Source of the DNA: Spongospora subterranea f. sp. subterranea
Lineage: Eukaryota; Endomyxa: Phytomyxea; Phytomyxea; Plasmodiophorida
Length of the DNA: 64,000 nucleotides
Assembly (NCBI GenBank): GCA_049724395.1
Contig: JAUGWO010000102.1
Coordinates: forward strand, 62,001-126,000
Direction: 5' to 3'
The notes under the pieces are model-generated. The model did no database searches. It had not been told where the DNA came from and was given only the letters and a program-made list of their open reading frames with translations. The translations under genes and the position numbers were made by a program. The stretch's first letter is position 1. Each line of letters starts with the position of its first letter. Positions 25,952 to 45,622 of the stretch are shown here, piece after piece.

Positions 25952-26938
25952 CTAAAGTCGCATAGACAAATCAGACCGTTCTGAAACTGTGTTCGCCGCA
26001 GATGGCATAACGAATCCAGGGAGTCTAGTCAATAGTTGACTGATCACATTTCGGATGGATTGAGCGGCGGGGGTGCCAGAATGTGCCTGGGTAAACGAGA
26101 CCCCTTTCTCACAGCATTGCATCAATCTTGGGTCGAGAGGAATCGACCCGAGGAATGGCACTTTCATCTCGACACACATTTGCCGCGCTCCACCTGTACT
26201 ACCTTCGAAGATCTTCGTCTCGTGCTGGCAACATTCGCAAACAAATGAGCTCATATTCTCGACCACACCCAATATTGGCAGCTCGGCTTTCCGGCAGAAC
26301 GAGATTTCTTTCCTGACATCGAGTAGGGCCATCTCTTGAGGTGTTGTGACAATGATGGCGCCATCCGGTTTACTCTCTTGCAGATACTGGGTTATTGATA
26401 GATGTTCATCTGATGTCCCTGGAGGTGCATCGACTATCAGGAAATCAAGCTCTGCCCAATCGACCTCGGTCAGAAACTGTTTGATCAACGCCGTTTTTCT
26501 TGGCCCACGCCAGACAATCGCGTCGGTTTTCGACCCTAGCATGAATCCGACTGACATGACCGCCAAATTATCGTTGGCGAATATCGGACTCCATCCCGAA
26601 CTTGACCGGTGTATTTCATTGTCGGGCACTCCGAACATGAGAGGAACCGACGGTCCACAGATGTCAATATCAAGTACACCGACCTGGGACATCTCCGATA
26701 GAGTCCAGGCCAGCTGTGCAGCAAATGTTGACTTTCCAACCCCTCCTTTCCCCGATAATACCAGGATTTTATGCTTGATCCCTGCCATTCGTTCGTTAAT
26801 GCTGGCGATTGCAGGATCGGCTATTCGGCCGGCGCCGGATTGGCAAGCGGATTGATTAGGACATCCAGCACATGATGTCGCTTGGCCTGCTGATTCAGAT
26901 GATGGGCCAACACACACCTCATTAACTTCATTAGACAT
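25952..26938 (-). CDS. NUBP1: Cytosolic Fe-S cluster assembly scaffold NUBP1/Nbp35
   Basis: P-loop scaffold of the CIA pathway that builds [4Fe-4S] clusters for cytosolic and nuclear proteins. I chose the internal ATG at 26938 (MSNEVNEVC), giving 328 residues against about 320 in the family; an upstream in-frame Met at 27049 would add an unusual extension. The N-terminal four-cysteine ferredoxin-like motif is complete (C-x13-C-x2-C-x5-C, ending SCAGCPNQSAC). Next come the deviant Walker A LSGKGGVGKST, DIDICGPSVPLMFG, DAPPGTSDEHLS and the C-terminal CECC bridging motif in ENMSSFVCECCQ. The complete N-terminal cysteines separate it from NUBP2/Cfd1. No introns. Confidence 0.95.
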   Translation of the reverse strand: MSNEVNEVCVGPSSESAGQATSCAGCPNQSACQSGAGRIADPAIASINERMAGIKHKILVLSGKGGVGKSTFAAQLAWTLSEMSQVGVLDIDICGPSVPLMFGVPDNEIHRSSSGWSPIFANDNLAVMSVGFMLGSKTDAIVWRGPRKTALIKQFLTEVDWAELDFLIVDAPPGTSDEHLSITQYLQESKPDGAIIVTTPQEMALLDVRKEISFCRKAELPILGVVENMSSFVCECCQHETKIFEGSTGGARQMCVEMKVPFLGSIPLDPRLMQCCEKGVSFTQAHSGTPAAQSIRNVISQLLTRLPGFVMPSAANTVSERSDLSMRL

Positions 26939-27169
26939 GGCGCCTGCCAACTGATAAACGATTTGAACCCTAAGAGGACTGAGCCAACCTGACTCAACCG
27001 CTCCTTTTCGCCCAGGTGGACTGCCGCAGTCCGTGGCGGTGTCCGACAATATCGCTGAAGGCTTGACCCTTTGATACGTGTATTCATCAGCAACGTGAGA
27101 TGGCGCCGGTCAAGCGAATTCAGTAATTACACGATGTTGATAACCGCCGCTTTTACTTACTAATTTTTG

Positions 27170-28117
27170 ATGATATCTAGAAAACCGCACAGTCAGCGTA
27201 TAAAGCGTGTATTGAAGGCCAGGGAATCAAAATTGTCTGAGAATGCCAAGACGGCTATCATCGTGAAAGGGCAAAACACCAGCCAGATTATATCCAAGGC
27301 TATGGCTGATCTGGCCAGTATGAAAAAGCCATTCATCAAGAAATTGTCCAAAAAAAATGAAACTCACCCGTTCGTGGACCAGAATTCAATCGAGTTTCTA
27401 TCGACAGTGAACGATGCGTCATTGATTGTGTTTGGATCGCACTCGAAGAAGAGACCTCACAACCTCATCCTTGGCAGGTTCTTTGATCATCAAGTCAGAG
27501 ATCTATTTGAGTTCGGTATTGATTCTGACAAGTTCCGTTCAATCGATGACCTGTCTAAACACCGCTCGTCGGTTGTTCATCTGGGATCAAAGCCCATGTT
27601 CTTCTTCGCTGGAGAACAGTTTGAGCTCGATCCGGAACTCGCCTGTTTCAAAGACTTCGTCGTGGATTTCTTCCATGGTGAACAGCTGGATAAGCTAAAC
27701 CTTGCTGGACTCGATCGCGTTATTGTTTGCACCGCTGTCGACAGCAAAGTTGTTCTATTCCGTCAATACGCTGTATCTCTCAAGAATTCAGGCACCAACA
27801 TCCCTAAAGTAAAGCTGGAGGAGATGGGACCGCGTCTTGATATCACCTTTCGCAGAGCAATTCACGCCAGTGAAGGCGTTCTCAGCGATTCCCTCAAGAT
27901 GCCCAAGATCATGAAATCCAATACCCAGCGTGGTAATGTTGAAAAGGGAGATCTGGGCCAGACGCTTGGCCGTGTTCACATGCAGCGGCAAGATCTGGTT
28001 GGTTTGGCGCTACGCAGGATGAAAGGCCTGAAGAAGGAGCCGAATTCGTCAGAGGGACAGGAAGATAACGATGATAGCCTGCAGGATGAGGAGGACATCG
28101 AAATGGAAGAAGCTTAA
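27170..28117 (+). CDS. RPF2: Ribosome production factor 2 homolog (Brix domain)
   Basis: Brix-domain protein that, with RRS1, brings 5S RNP into 60S precursors. 315 residues from ATG 27170, single exon. The N-terminal basic helix is followed by AIIVKGQNTSQI (family 'ALFLKGxxTSxx+'), DLASMKKPFIKKLSKKN, PFVDQNSIEFLS, FGSHSKKRPHNLILGRFFDH, LGSKPMFFFAGEQFE and LEEMGPRLDITFRR, all standard for Rpf2 rather than Brx1 or Rpf1. The C-terminus is acidic. It is divergently arranged with NUBP1 about 230 bp away, so they may share a promoter region. Confidence 0.95.
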   Translation: MISRKPHSQRIKRVLKARESKLSENAKTAIIVKGQNTSQIISKAMADLASMKKPFIKKLSKKNETHPFVDQNSIEFLSTVNDASLIVFGSHSKKRPHNLILGRFFDHQVRDLFEFGIDSDKFRSIDDLSKHRSSVVHLGSKPMFFFAGEQFELDPELACFKDFVVDFFHGEQLDKLNLAGLDRVIVCTAVDSKVVLFRQYAVSLKNSGTNIPKVKLEEMGPRLDITFRRAIHASEGVLSDSLKMPKIMKSNTQRGNVEKGDLGQTLGRVHMQRQDLVGLALRRMKGLKKEPNSSEGQEDNDDSLQDEEDIEMEEA

Positions 28118-28221
28118 GTAATTAAACCCATGAGATTATAATATATGTTTTACGCCAAATGGACCACAACTACAAGAACCTCCTAATTTAGGGTTCTAGA
28201 AAATTATGGGAAAACAACAAT

Positions 28222-28940
28222 TTAGTTTCCGAATAGAATCTCTCTCATGACCGGCTTGAAATCGTCAAAGCACAATGCCAACCGGGAATTAATGGTATTG
28301 GATATCATTATCTTATCATTCTGCGCCAGAAGTTGAATTCCTCCAGCGCAGCTGCTGGGCAGGCTGTTGGCTGAGTCGACAGCCAATTCAACATCATATC
28401 CAATACCAACGTCCCTTGCCATTATCTCATTATATTGCGATTTCGCGCGGGCAATGCATTTGGTGACAATCGCCGCGTCTTCATTCCTGCATCGAATTTT
28501 TACACGATCGTCGCGAAGACGAATTAACCCTTGGACTATCAATGCAATGGTTAACTTCTCGTAAGCGGACTCGTTCGGAACCTTTGAAAGCCGTTCTAGA
28601 GCAGTTTTCCGAACAGATTCAACTAAATTTTCCTGATGCTGTAGCCGATCACGACGCGCTAACTGGATAGCAGCAGAGCGGGCACTAAATTACCATATAC
28701 ATCGATAAGAATATCGGGTAAACGCAACTTCACTGACACTTTTTGATTAGTAACTTTTTCCTTCCTCATCTGTTCAAATTCACTGATAATGTTTTGTTTT
28801 GCGACCTCAATCAGACTAAGCTTGTTGATGTTATATTCTTGATCTGTTTTAACACGGATCTCTTCAGCTTTCTCTTTCGCTTCTTGCTTGATAAATTCGA
28901 CCATTTGCGAGATCTGTCGTGAAGCCTCGGCGGAATTCAT
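28222..28940 (-). CDS. VMA4: V-type proton ATPase subunit E (peripheral stalk)
   Basis: Stalk subunit linking V1 to V0. Start 28940; MNSAEASRQISQMVEFIKQE then AKEKAEEIRVKTDQEYNI is the signature N-terminal helix. An intron (about 28748-28672, GTGTCA...ATCCAG) separates it from the globular part. That part contains YEKLTIALIVQGL, RCRNEDAAIVTKCI, SCAGGIQLLAQNDKIMI and NTINSRLALCFDDFKPVMRE (family 'GG+.+.......I.+.NTL..RL......P.+R'). It is the first of two V-ATPase subunits in this window. Converges with RPF2. Confidence 0.93.
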
Positions 28941-29690
28941 GTTTGAAAACGAAACAATACGAAAGATGATTGTGAATATCGGGTGAGGGTGTCGAATCTG
29001 GCGCCTTCCACTGGTAATCCCGATATCACACTGTCAATAATCGCCCAGACGGCTATCACTTTAGACCTCACACACAACTTGACCCGTTACTCATAACATC
29101 ACTATTGTGTACATACTATAGAGTCACTATCGCCATGGACTCTACTGCAGTTGTCCTGAAGCTCAAAACGTAGCCTACAGAGTTCGAAACCCAGCAAAAC
29201 TGGTTTTTTCACCAGAAACCTACTCCTCGACGCAAAAAGGGGAAACAAGGCAAAACTGGGACCTTGGCCTTCTCCCGTACACAGTATTTCTGGACCGATC
29301 TGCAAATTGTTTCAAAAAAGCAATGTTTGTCACAGATTATTTGAGGCGACATGTCCGCTCATGCGCTGCACCTTCGGTCTGCAAACGCCCATAAAGTTAT
29401 CCTTACATAATGGCAAGTTGAAAATGTCTATCAAAACGACGCTGCTATTGGAGATGGCAGTCCCCAATGCATTATCAGATAGGTGGCCAAGGCTGTACTG
29501 CTCGTCAAACACGTTTTATGAATCAGTTCGGCAATTTGAACGCATACATGCTTATCACCGTCGAAAACAAATTTGAAATCGAATTCATCAATATGTTTTG
29601 CTCATTGACAACCTCCCAAATTCTGGAAAAAGAAGCGACGTTTATCAGATCCTAAACTGAGTATAAATGACTGCGTATGGCGCCGTATCA
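28941..29690 (+). other. Unassigned region with a possible small gene
   Basis: A candidate plus-strand gene starts at ATG 29133 (MDSTAVVLKLK), possibly spliced. A coding-looking stretch at 29519-29655 includes AYMLITVENKFEIEF and LTTSQILEKEA. This recalls helix 2-3 of an acyl-carrier protein, but the serine that would carry phosphopantetheine is not there. I cannot make a full exon model; treat as a hint only. Confidence 0.2.
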
Positions 29691-29990
29691 CGCTGAAAAA
29701 TCGGAAACCGTATCCTCGCATTGGCTGTAGTAAAATATTCGCAAAAATGAACAACGAGTTCCTAGCTCGACATTAAGAATAAAGTGTAATTGCCACGGGA
29801 TGGTGACAATGTCTTGCGCTTTCAGACGCAGTTCATCGTCGATATCAACCGAGGTCAATTGTTGCAGAAAGCACATCGAAGTCATAATGCTGCCGATAAG
29901 CAGATGGGCAATGCTGTGATGCAAACGGAACTGGTCTACTTGGAAGACCTGGTCTGTTACTTTGGCGACCGAAACCGACTGGGCAAATGA
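29688..29990 (-). other. Unidentified putative exon
   Basis: On the minus strand an open stretch preceded by an acceptor-like TTTGCCCAG at about 29990 reads SVSVAKVTDQVFQVDQFRL, then LTSVDIDDELRLKAQDIVTI and ends at 29688. Composition looks protein-coding, but I recognise no family and see no start codon. Confidence 0.25.
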
Positions 29991-30061
29991 TTACACTTTA
30001 CATCGTGCCCGTTTGTTAAACATACGGTACGGCTGAGTGCAAACCTTTTGTTTGATTTCCT

Positions 30062-30659
30062 ATGATGACAATGACAAAGGGTGTAGTCTTTTCTGAATTT
30101 GCAGAAAACCTCTTTCGATGCTCTGCGATCGTGGATACAACAAAACAGCTCGGTAAACGAGATAAAGCAGCTTCCGATTGAAAACAAACATCAAAATGCT
30201 CATATTATAGAGGAGCAAACACTTAAGGGGTAACAAATGATGTTTTAGCTTTCGCGTGTTGAACGGCTGACCAAACCAACCATTATATTTTCAAAACTGT
30301 ATTGGAAAACAAGTACTGCTTGCTGAATGCAGAGATTTGGTTTCGATCGAACAAGCGTCCAACACTCATTATGCGCACTGCGCAGATTCTCTGACCTGAT
30401 CCCAATCAATCGTGTCGTTGGCGATTTCTTAATTACGGAACATCGTCAATTCAAATCAGGGCAAGCTATGGAATTGGAAGTAAAAAGCGTCAAATCAATA
30501 GAAGTATCTAAAGCTGCTTCTCGTCTGAAAAAGTTCATCAGTAAACAGGAGCCAGAGCCCTTGGACGAAAGCATATGCAAGACCACAGTATTTCTTCACG
30601 ACGCAGTCCTGGTGCAGTTAAAGAGGTTACAGCAACATCTGCAAGATAATTATTCGTAA
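30062..30659 (+). CDS. Small uncharacterised protein
   Basis: Two coding-looking stretches can belong to one short gene. The first runs from ATG 30062 (MMTMTKGVVFSEFAENLF...). The second is a longer frame ending at TAA 30657-30659 with KVFISK-like basic helices: SKAASRLKKFISKQ, EPEPLDESICKTTVFLHDAV, LVQLKRLQQHL. The second part is highly helical. The joining intron is not certain; if not spliced, a start at the ATG at 30468 would give a 63-residue protein. No family recognised. Confidence 0.35.
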
Positions 30660-30837
30660 ATTTCCTGCTCTGTCTTTACTTTTGCTTGGTTTCCGCTTCA
30701 AGATTTTCCAAAATATTATTTATTGATGGATATAATCTGCTCCAGAATAATCTAGATATGCGGAGAGAATGATTTCTGTTTTTGTGCGTCTTCGGTGATG
30801 AAGACAGCCAAGCTATAGCACATGTTACGGCTTAGAT

Positions 30838-31681
30838 CTATTTTTTTTGGCTTTCTTCTATTCTTGCTAGAGCCTGGGTGGCCATTGACGTTAAGCTGGT
30901 AGCTAGAGCTGGAACTATTCTTGAGCTTGCCAGAGCTATGGATGAATGGGCCCCGTCAACATGATGCTGGACTTTACGTAGTGACTGATCAATTCGATTT
31001 CTATGCATCAATAGAATTGGACGTATCAACCACTTGTAGGCAATAGATGAACCCTAGATAACTTTGAATGAAAGATTTGAGAACCCTGGCGGAAGTCGTA
31101 CCCGGAACTGAGGTAGAAAACACCATGACAAATATATAATCTTGATGTCGGGATAATACGGTACTCTAAATAAACGACGTCATGAATCAAATTGAAGTAT
31201 ATACTACAGTAAATTTGACCTAGAAAAAATGATGTCCGTCACCTGATGAATAAAATGCAATGCGCCATAAACAACCCAATATGTCAGCCTGGAATACGGT
31301 TCGTCAATGTTTGTAAATAAAGTATCGGTGGGACTTACCAATGAATTTGATCATCAATACAGTTGGACTGAAGACTCTTGAATGATGCATACGCAGGATA
31401 TGCGAAAGCAATAAAAAGACTAGTCATGTTGAAAACGCAGGAAACGGTACGATTTGCTCATATTGCCTACCAAACACTTTGTAAAGAATAGACCATGATC
31501 GATAGGACAACAGTCGAGACGACGGCACTCGACACGATATATACAGCTGGAATACCTGATATTCGATAAAGGCGCAAGAGAAACTCTAAACGATATTGTA
31601 TAAGGATAGGGTGAAGGTTCGGGACAGACGATGATGACCGTTCCGCATGAGATGTCGATTGGCGACAGCTACCGCCTTCAT
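30838..31681 (-). CDS. YOP1: REEP5/YOP1-family ER tubule-shaping protein
   Basis: Reticulon-like hairpin protein that curves ER membrane. The model starts at ATG 31681 (MKAVAVANRHLMRN), followed by an intron of about 52 nt and then EFLLRLYRISGIPAVYIV. This corresponds to the YOP1 'L..+E.KTGI....+.' segment. Two hydrophobic hairpins follow (VSSAVVSTVVLSIMVYSLQS; LFIAFAYPAYASFKSLQS) with the family hallmark YPAYASFK. Next are IDDQIHW, an intron, and LTYWVVYGALHFIHQ, the hallmark WLTYWVVY block. The C-terminal exon (31029-30838) is amphipathic. Four or five introns of about 50 nt. Confidence 0.85.
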
Positions 31682-32464
31682 TATAGGGAAGATAGTATAA
31701 TGAGCGGACCAGCCACGGCCCACACCCAACACCCGCACCGTAGGTTCTTTGATGAAACGCGAATCGATAGAAACATCATGAGAATACTGTATAGGGTGAT
31801 GACTTGCTGTGCGGGTGTACTTGGGAAACAATAGATCAACACTTGATTAAGCCGGCAATGAGTCGACGCCCAGCGCTCAACTTTCCCATTAACTCCAGCT
31901 TTACTGAGAAGTTTGGCTTTCCTCAAAGCAGAATCAATAACAATTAAACCGGTGGGTCACGGATTTGAAGGCATAAAACAGTTCAAATTATAAAAAATAT
32001 CCGATTTATTGTGTACCTCGTAGCGAGCGCGAAGCTGACTTTCAGACCCAACGTTCAGGGAGATATCATCACCAAGTAAAAAGACCGCGGTGTGATAGGA
32101 CACATCAATTACAGATTGTCAAGGCGATCAGCGGCGATAGCCCATAGACCTGCATAGAGTTAGGCCACATACCTATAGTATCAGGTACTGTTAGGCCAAC
32201 AGCCCATTACCGTACAGATACATTATAGGCCAATACTGTACTCGCTAACGCTCTATCGTTCAATCCCATCATTCAATCTTTTATCCTGCCAGGTCCATAC
32301 GGCCATCAAATCCTGTGTCCCAAATTTCAGGGCCAAGCTATTACGAATCGGATCTTATAGCTGCTAATAGTTCACCCATTCTGCAGTATCATCACGACTG
32401 ACATCTTTCCTCTACTGTATGCCTCGATAAGGGTTCCGCGCCGCCTTTTCGTCAAGGGCCAATA
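31682..32464. other. Intergenic with short degenerate repeats
   Basis: Between divergent YOP1 and carrier genes. 32150-32260 has several copies of TTAGGCCA/ATAGGCCAA and GTACTGTTAGG-like strings. No gene recognised; probably regulatory sequence for both flanking genes. Confidence 0.4.
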
Positions 32465-33680
32465 ATGGCAACCGCATCAGAGAATCCCCGTTCTCATAGT
32501 GGATATGGCGCGTACGTTGTTTTCTATACATTTCCATTTTTAGTTGAACACGATGCCGTTGAGAGTGAAATTTACAAAACGGTTCAAAATCTGGTTCCGT
32601 AATGCCTTACACTGACCTGTCTTTATTCAGTCTCGCTATCAAAGAATTGGTATCTGGTGCTGTAAGTGGTGCTATGGCAGCTATCGTAACGGCACCTCTG
32701 TATGTTTAAACTGATGTTGTTGGTCGTCAATTAATCGCTATCTGCTGGTTTATAGGGATCTTGCCAAAACCAGGATGCAAGTTCAGAAACACTATAAGCT
32801 CAGGTCTGGAGTTCCAATGAAAGTGAAAGACCTTCGATATATCAGTTTGACAGGAACGATCAAACGAACTCTGAAAGAAGAGGGAAACAGGGGTCTTTTC
32901 AAGGGTCTTGGTTCTACCATCATTGGTCTTGTTCCGAATTGGGCGATTTATTTCACATCGTATGGCAGATTAAAAAGCCTGTTCTCATCAAGAGTCATGC
33001 CGGATTGGTCGCCCAATTCAGTACATATTGCGGCTGCTATATCTGCTGGTGCGATTACGACATGTGCTACAAATCCACTTTGGCTGGTTAAAGTCCGCCT
33101 ACAAACCCAATTTTCAGCAAGCAGGTCGACTCCAACATACAGGGGGATAACACATGCCTTTGCTAAGGTGCCAATTTGTCTACGCTGGTATTCTAGTTCT
33201 TAGTGATTTTTTAGATATATTACGAAGAAGGTATTCGTGGGTTCTATAGGGGATTACCTGCGTCGCTACTAGGTGTTTCTCATGTAGCCATTCAATTTCC
33301 GCTGTATGAAGCCCTGAAAAAATACTTTGGCGCTGATGAACCTGGGAAAGGGTTAGATTTATGGGGTTTGATTAAGGCATCTTCATTGTCAAAAGTCGCT
33401 GCGTCGTCGATTACGTATCCACACGAAGTCGTGCGAACAAGGTTTCAGGTATGCTTGCGTTAAGCTTCTGTCGCTACAGGCCATTTATAATAGGTATTAG
33501 GAACAAGGGACAAAGGACGTATATAAGAACATTCTTCAATGCGTTCGTAAGATATATAGAGAAGAGGGCATCAATGCCTTCTTCCGGGGCATGAGTGCCA
33601 ACTTGGTTCGTGTCGTCCCGGCATGTGCTGTGACATTCGCCTCGTTTGAATATAGTATGAGGGCGTTACATGATATATAA
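32465..33680 (+). CDS. Mitochondrial carrier, NAD+/folate-type (Yia6/Ndt1-like, SLC25 family)
   Basis: Three-repeat inner-membrane carrier. The three signature motifs are visible: PLDLAKTRMQVQ (split by an intron before 32758), NPLWLVKVRLQTQ (33072-33110) and YPHEVVRTRFQEQ (33418 onward, also split). The W in the second motif, PNWAIYFTSYGRLKSLF, GVSHVAIQFPLYEALKKYF and SSLSKVAASSITYP place it with the NAD+/folate/pyrimidine-nucleotide carriers. 'PLDLAKTR' in the first repeat and 'SSxSK...TYPHE' favour the NAD+ carriers Yia6/Yea6, but substrate is an inference. At least five exons; MATASEN start in a short first exon; TAA 33678-33680. Confidence 0.85.
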
Positions 33681-33984
33681 TCTAAAACATTAATAAGTTA
33701 ATTTATCAGCATAGTTAGGTGTTTCAATTGTATCGGTGTCTATTTGTGCAACACTTGATTCATGACTATAATGCAAATGTTGATAAAAAGTACTGAAAAG
33801 TGCTTCGATGATAAACATTATTTATGTGCTGTAGCGAGTGACACCTGACAGCAAGTCCAGACGAAGGTGAATAATTGACATGTTGCGGACTCCGTGACGG
33901 AATTCGGTTAGCCTATCAGCTGCGGTGGCCGTACTCCACTCTGCTTTCCAATTTCGATTTTCTGAAATCAGATTCCAGGGCACC

Positions 33985-35745
33985 ATGGGCCAGACCAGAA
34001 AGAAATCAAAGCACGGGCTTAAAAAGACTGGTAAACGTGGTAAATCCTGCAAAAATGATGATAAATTAGTGTCAATGGGTCATATATTCCCTGTTCATAG
34101 TCATGTACCAGCTCATATTCCCCAACATCTGCAGTCATTGGCTGAGGGATTAACCAGCACTGTTCCCCTGCACCGGGCGGCAGCATGTACATCTCTGTCG
34201 AACATTGCCTTGCACAATCGCGAGTCGGCTCTGGACATCATTAATAGCGGATGCCTTCCGATCATTCTTCCACTCATTACCGATTCCGATGAGAGCGTCG
34301 CTCTTCATGCCGTTGGTCTGTTGAAAAACCTATCGATTATGGATGCGGAAGCGCTCGGCACGTTGCTGACGTCGCTGGGCGCATTCAATCCTTTAATCGG
34401 ATTACTAATTAGTCATATTGCAAAAATTGGTGATCCGTCATCCCTTGACGACCACCGTTGGAGCTGTAATATCCTATCGATATTATCGAATACTAGTGAA
34501 TACAGTGATATGTCCAATATCCCTCACGTTCGATCTGGACATATATGGTCACTTCATGTCTATGCTGCCATTCATTCCAGCCCTGATGGCGCTGTTGCCG
34601 CGATTGAGCTCTTCAGGAATTTGATCGAGGAGGATCCATCCCTGATACATTCACTGATAGCTGATCGGGACTCCATATCTGCTATCAACTCTTTATTGTC
34701 TTCGTCGCCATCTTATCATGTTCGAGCACATAGCGCTGGATTATTTTCCGATATGGCCCGTATCTGCCGTGATCGCCTCGCCGAGATTGGCCCAGCGATA
34801 TTCCCCGTTTTACTACAGTGCGTTTCCATTGACCTCCGAGCGGCCAAGGCGGATTTCATCAACTTGTTTAGTAATCGCTTAAGGGAAATTCAGGAAGAAG
34901 TCAAGCGACAATTTTCAGAGCACAGTGGTGACAACATGTTTCAAGCAAATATATCGGGCAGATCAATACCCGATGTGATTGAATCGTCATGGCACACATG
35001 TTTTGCCGTTTTTCGGGATAAGGTCATGGCCGTCTCCACAAGTAGTGAAGCGATCGCCAACATGATATGTGTTGTCGATGATGATGATGATTGGCCGGTG
35101 GAATACTTGCTGGAATCGTTACATTATCAAAATCTGGTCATGACATTGTTATCGCACGCCGCTGTTGTTGTTGATGATGATCTATCGGCAATGAGCGGTG
35201 ACATCGGAACCGATTCCTGGTCTCGTATCAACAGCCTGTTGCTGCAATCAATCGAAAGATCCCTTGAATGTGCCGGCAATGTTCTCTGCAATCGCGATAT
35301 GAGGTCTGATCAACTATTTGGCGCCGTTCTCCAGATCCTTGATCGGTTTAACCCATCTGGCACGTCTTCATCAATGTTTGAGGCGATCGGTCGCCTGCTG
35401 TCATTGACCCTGGTTCCGACCATACAGCTGTCGCAATCTCATATCGACTTGTTGTCGTCATTATCTGGTACTGGTCAGACCCCAGCTGTCAGACGATCAT
35501 TTGTCGGTTTCTTGGCATCGTACGCCACAGGTAACCCATTACAAAGCCGTTTAATTGCGACAATCCTTCTTGATCGACTTCAAGACAAAGAGATGAGCGT
35601 ATTTCTCGAGGCGGTAAATGGTCTTATCGATGTATTTTCAGATGATGGTATTCACGCCAAGACGTTGGCCGAACTTAACCTTCTTCCAATTCTGTCCACA
35701 TTACTGACAGACGAATCGAGGTGGAGATGTTTCACAAGACAATGA
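33985..35745 (+). CDS. SYO1: Symportin SYO1/HEATR3, ARM/HEAT protein for uL18/uL5 import; C-terminal frame slip
   Basis: Chaperone that co-imports uL18 and uL5 with transportin for 5S RNP assembly. I start at 33985 (MGQTRKKSKHGLKKTGKR), which gives the basic N-terminus typical of the family. The N-terminal ARM part is clear: LHRAAACTSLSNIALHNRES, SVALHAVGLLKNLSIMD. A long acidic insertion and HEAT repeats follow (for example FVGFLASYATGNPL, NGLIDVFSDDG). The frame stops at 35743-35745 after TDESRWRCFTRQ. The +1-shifted frame from about 35720 runs on as DVSQDNDEHLLIETEEIRCN, then LDAFIKYR to TAA 35822-35824, and this is the expected family C-terminus. A single-base indel near 35720 is therefore likely. 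Almost intronless. Confidence 0.82.
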   Translation: MGQTRKKSKHGLKKTGKRGKSCKNDDKLVSMGHIFPVHSHVPAHIPQHLQSLAEGLTSTVPLHRAAACTSLSNIALHNRESALDIINSGCLPIILPLITDSDESVALHAVGLLKNLSIMDAEALGTLLTSLGAFNPLIGLLISHIAKIGDPSSLDDHRWSCNILSILSNTSEYSDMSNIPHVRSGHIWSLHVYAAIHSSPDGAVAAIELFRNLIEEDPSLIHSLIADRDSISAINSLLSSSPSYHVRAHSAGLFSDMARICRDRLAEIGPAIFPVLLQCVSIDLRAAKADFINLFSNRLREIQEEVKRQFSEHSGDNMFQANISGRSIPDVIESSWHTCFAVFRDKVMAVSTSSEAIANMICVVDDDDDWPVEYLLESLHYQNLVMTLLSHAAVVVDDDLSAMSGDIGTDSWSRINSLLLQSIERSLECAGNVLCNRDMRSDQLFGAVLQILDRFNPSGTSSSMFEAIGRLLSLTLVPTIQLSQSHIDLLSSLSGTGQTPAVRRSFVGFLASYATGNPLQSRLIATILLDRLQDKEMSVFLEAVNGLIDVFSDDGIHAKTLAELNLLPILSTLLTDESRWRCFTRQ

Positions 35746-36139
35746 TGAGCATTTGCTAATAGAGACTGAAGAAATCAGATGTAATCTTGATGCGTTTATC
35801 AAATATCGTACCGCATGTCCATAAATAAGCACTTTCTTGTATAACAGACATGTTTGGTTATCAGAGTGATCTGGGTTATTGGGCTTTCTTTCAGCCCGTG
35901 TCAGCAAACCAATACAAATAGTCAAACTACCAGAATATCGTTGAACAATGCACGTCAACGATGCATGTTAATGCTTGCCAATTGGACAAGGTTGCACAAA
36001 ATGCAGTTGATCCTGCGGTGGGCCGTTGCGCCAGGGCCAAGCGGAGTTTACAGGCGATGACCTGTTCCCACTGATTGGGTGCGCCCCGTTAGCTGTAGTC
36101 GGCCCAGCTATTACACCAATCTGCCTTTCATTGACAATC

Positions 36140-36630
36140 ATGTCATCTGTGAAAGCGATAGTTCGCATGCGCCTGGCAGCAGGAAAGGCGGCTCCATCTC
36201 CAGCGATTGGGCAGGCGATCGGGTCTCTTGGGCTGAATATCATGGAGTTCTGTAAGGTCCGGAGGCCTTAAAGCTTAAATCGGATGTTTTCTCAAACTAA
36301 TATCTTGTTTTTCAGACATTCAATAACGCATCTGCTACCTTCAAGAAATCCATTCCAATTAGGGTTTCTGTCACCGCCTTTGAGGATCGAACATTTTCCT
36401 TGGCTCTCAAGTCTCCACCAACCACATATTTCCTGAAAAAAGCCGCCGGCATTGAAACTGGAGCCAAAAATCCAGGAAAAGATAAAGTTGGAACGGTTTC
36501 CGTTCGGCAGCTTTATGAAATTGGAAAAATGAAACAGAAAGATCCTGGCATGGAAGATCTTCCTCTTCAGACTATAGTTAAGTCATTAGCGTCATCAGCA
36601 AAATCCATTGGCCTAACCGTAACATTCTAA
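36140..36630 (+). CDS. MRPL11: Mitochondrial ribosomal protein uL11m
   Basis: Bacterial-type L11 of the mitochondrial large subunit GTPase-associated centre. Exons 36140-36256 and 36316-36630 give 143 residues. [20 protein letters not shown] then [20 protein letters not shown] matches 'I+[27 protein letters not shown]'. The C-terminal domain has [20 protein letters not shown] and [15 protein letters not shown]. No long targeting peptide is visible, but the sequence is of organellar/bacterial rather than cytosolic L12 type. The intron uses a GTCCGG donor. It implies a mitochondrion with its own translation. Confidence 0.93.
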
Positions 36631-40738
<4,108 letters not shown>

Positions 40739-40792
40739 CGTTTTCTAGAAAACAAATTAATAATCTAATGAATATATTATGACTCGTTAAAC

Positions 40793-45622
<4,830 letters not shown>

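Noticed and set aside
26346-26855. Plus-strand ORF opposite NUBP1
   Set aside because: Shadow of the highly conserved NUBP1 P-loop coding sequence.
29150-29180. GAGTTCGAAACCC, resembling a tRNA B box
   Set aside because: The flanking bases do not form a T-arm stem, and no acceptor or anticodon arm could be found.
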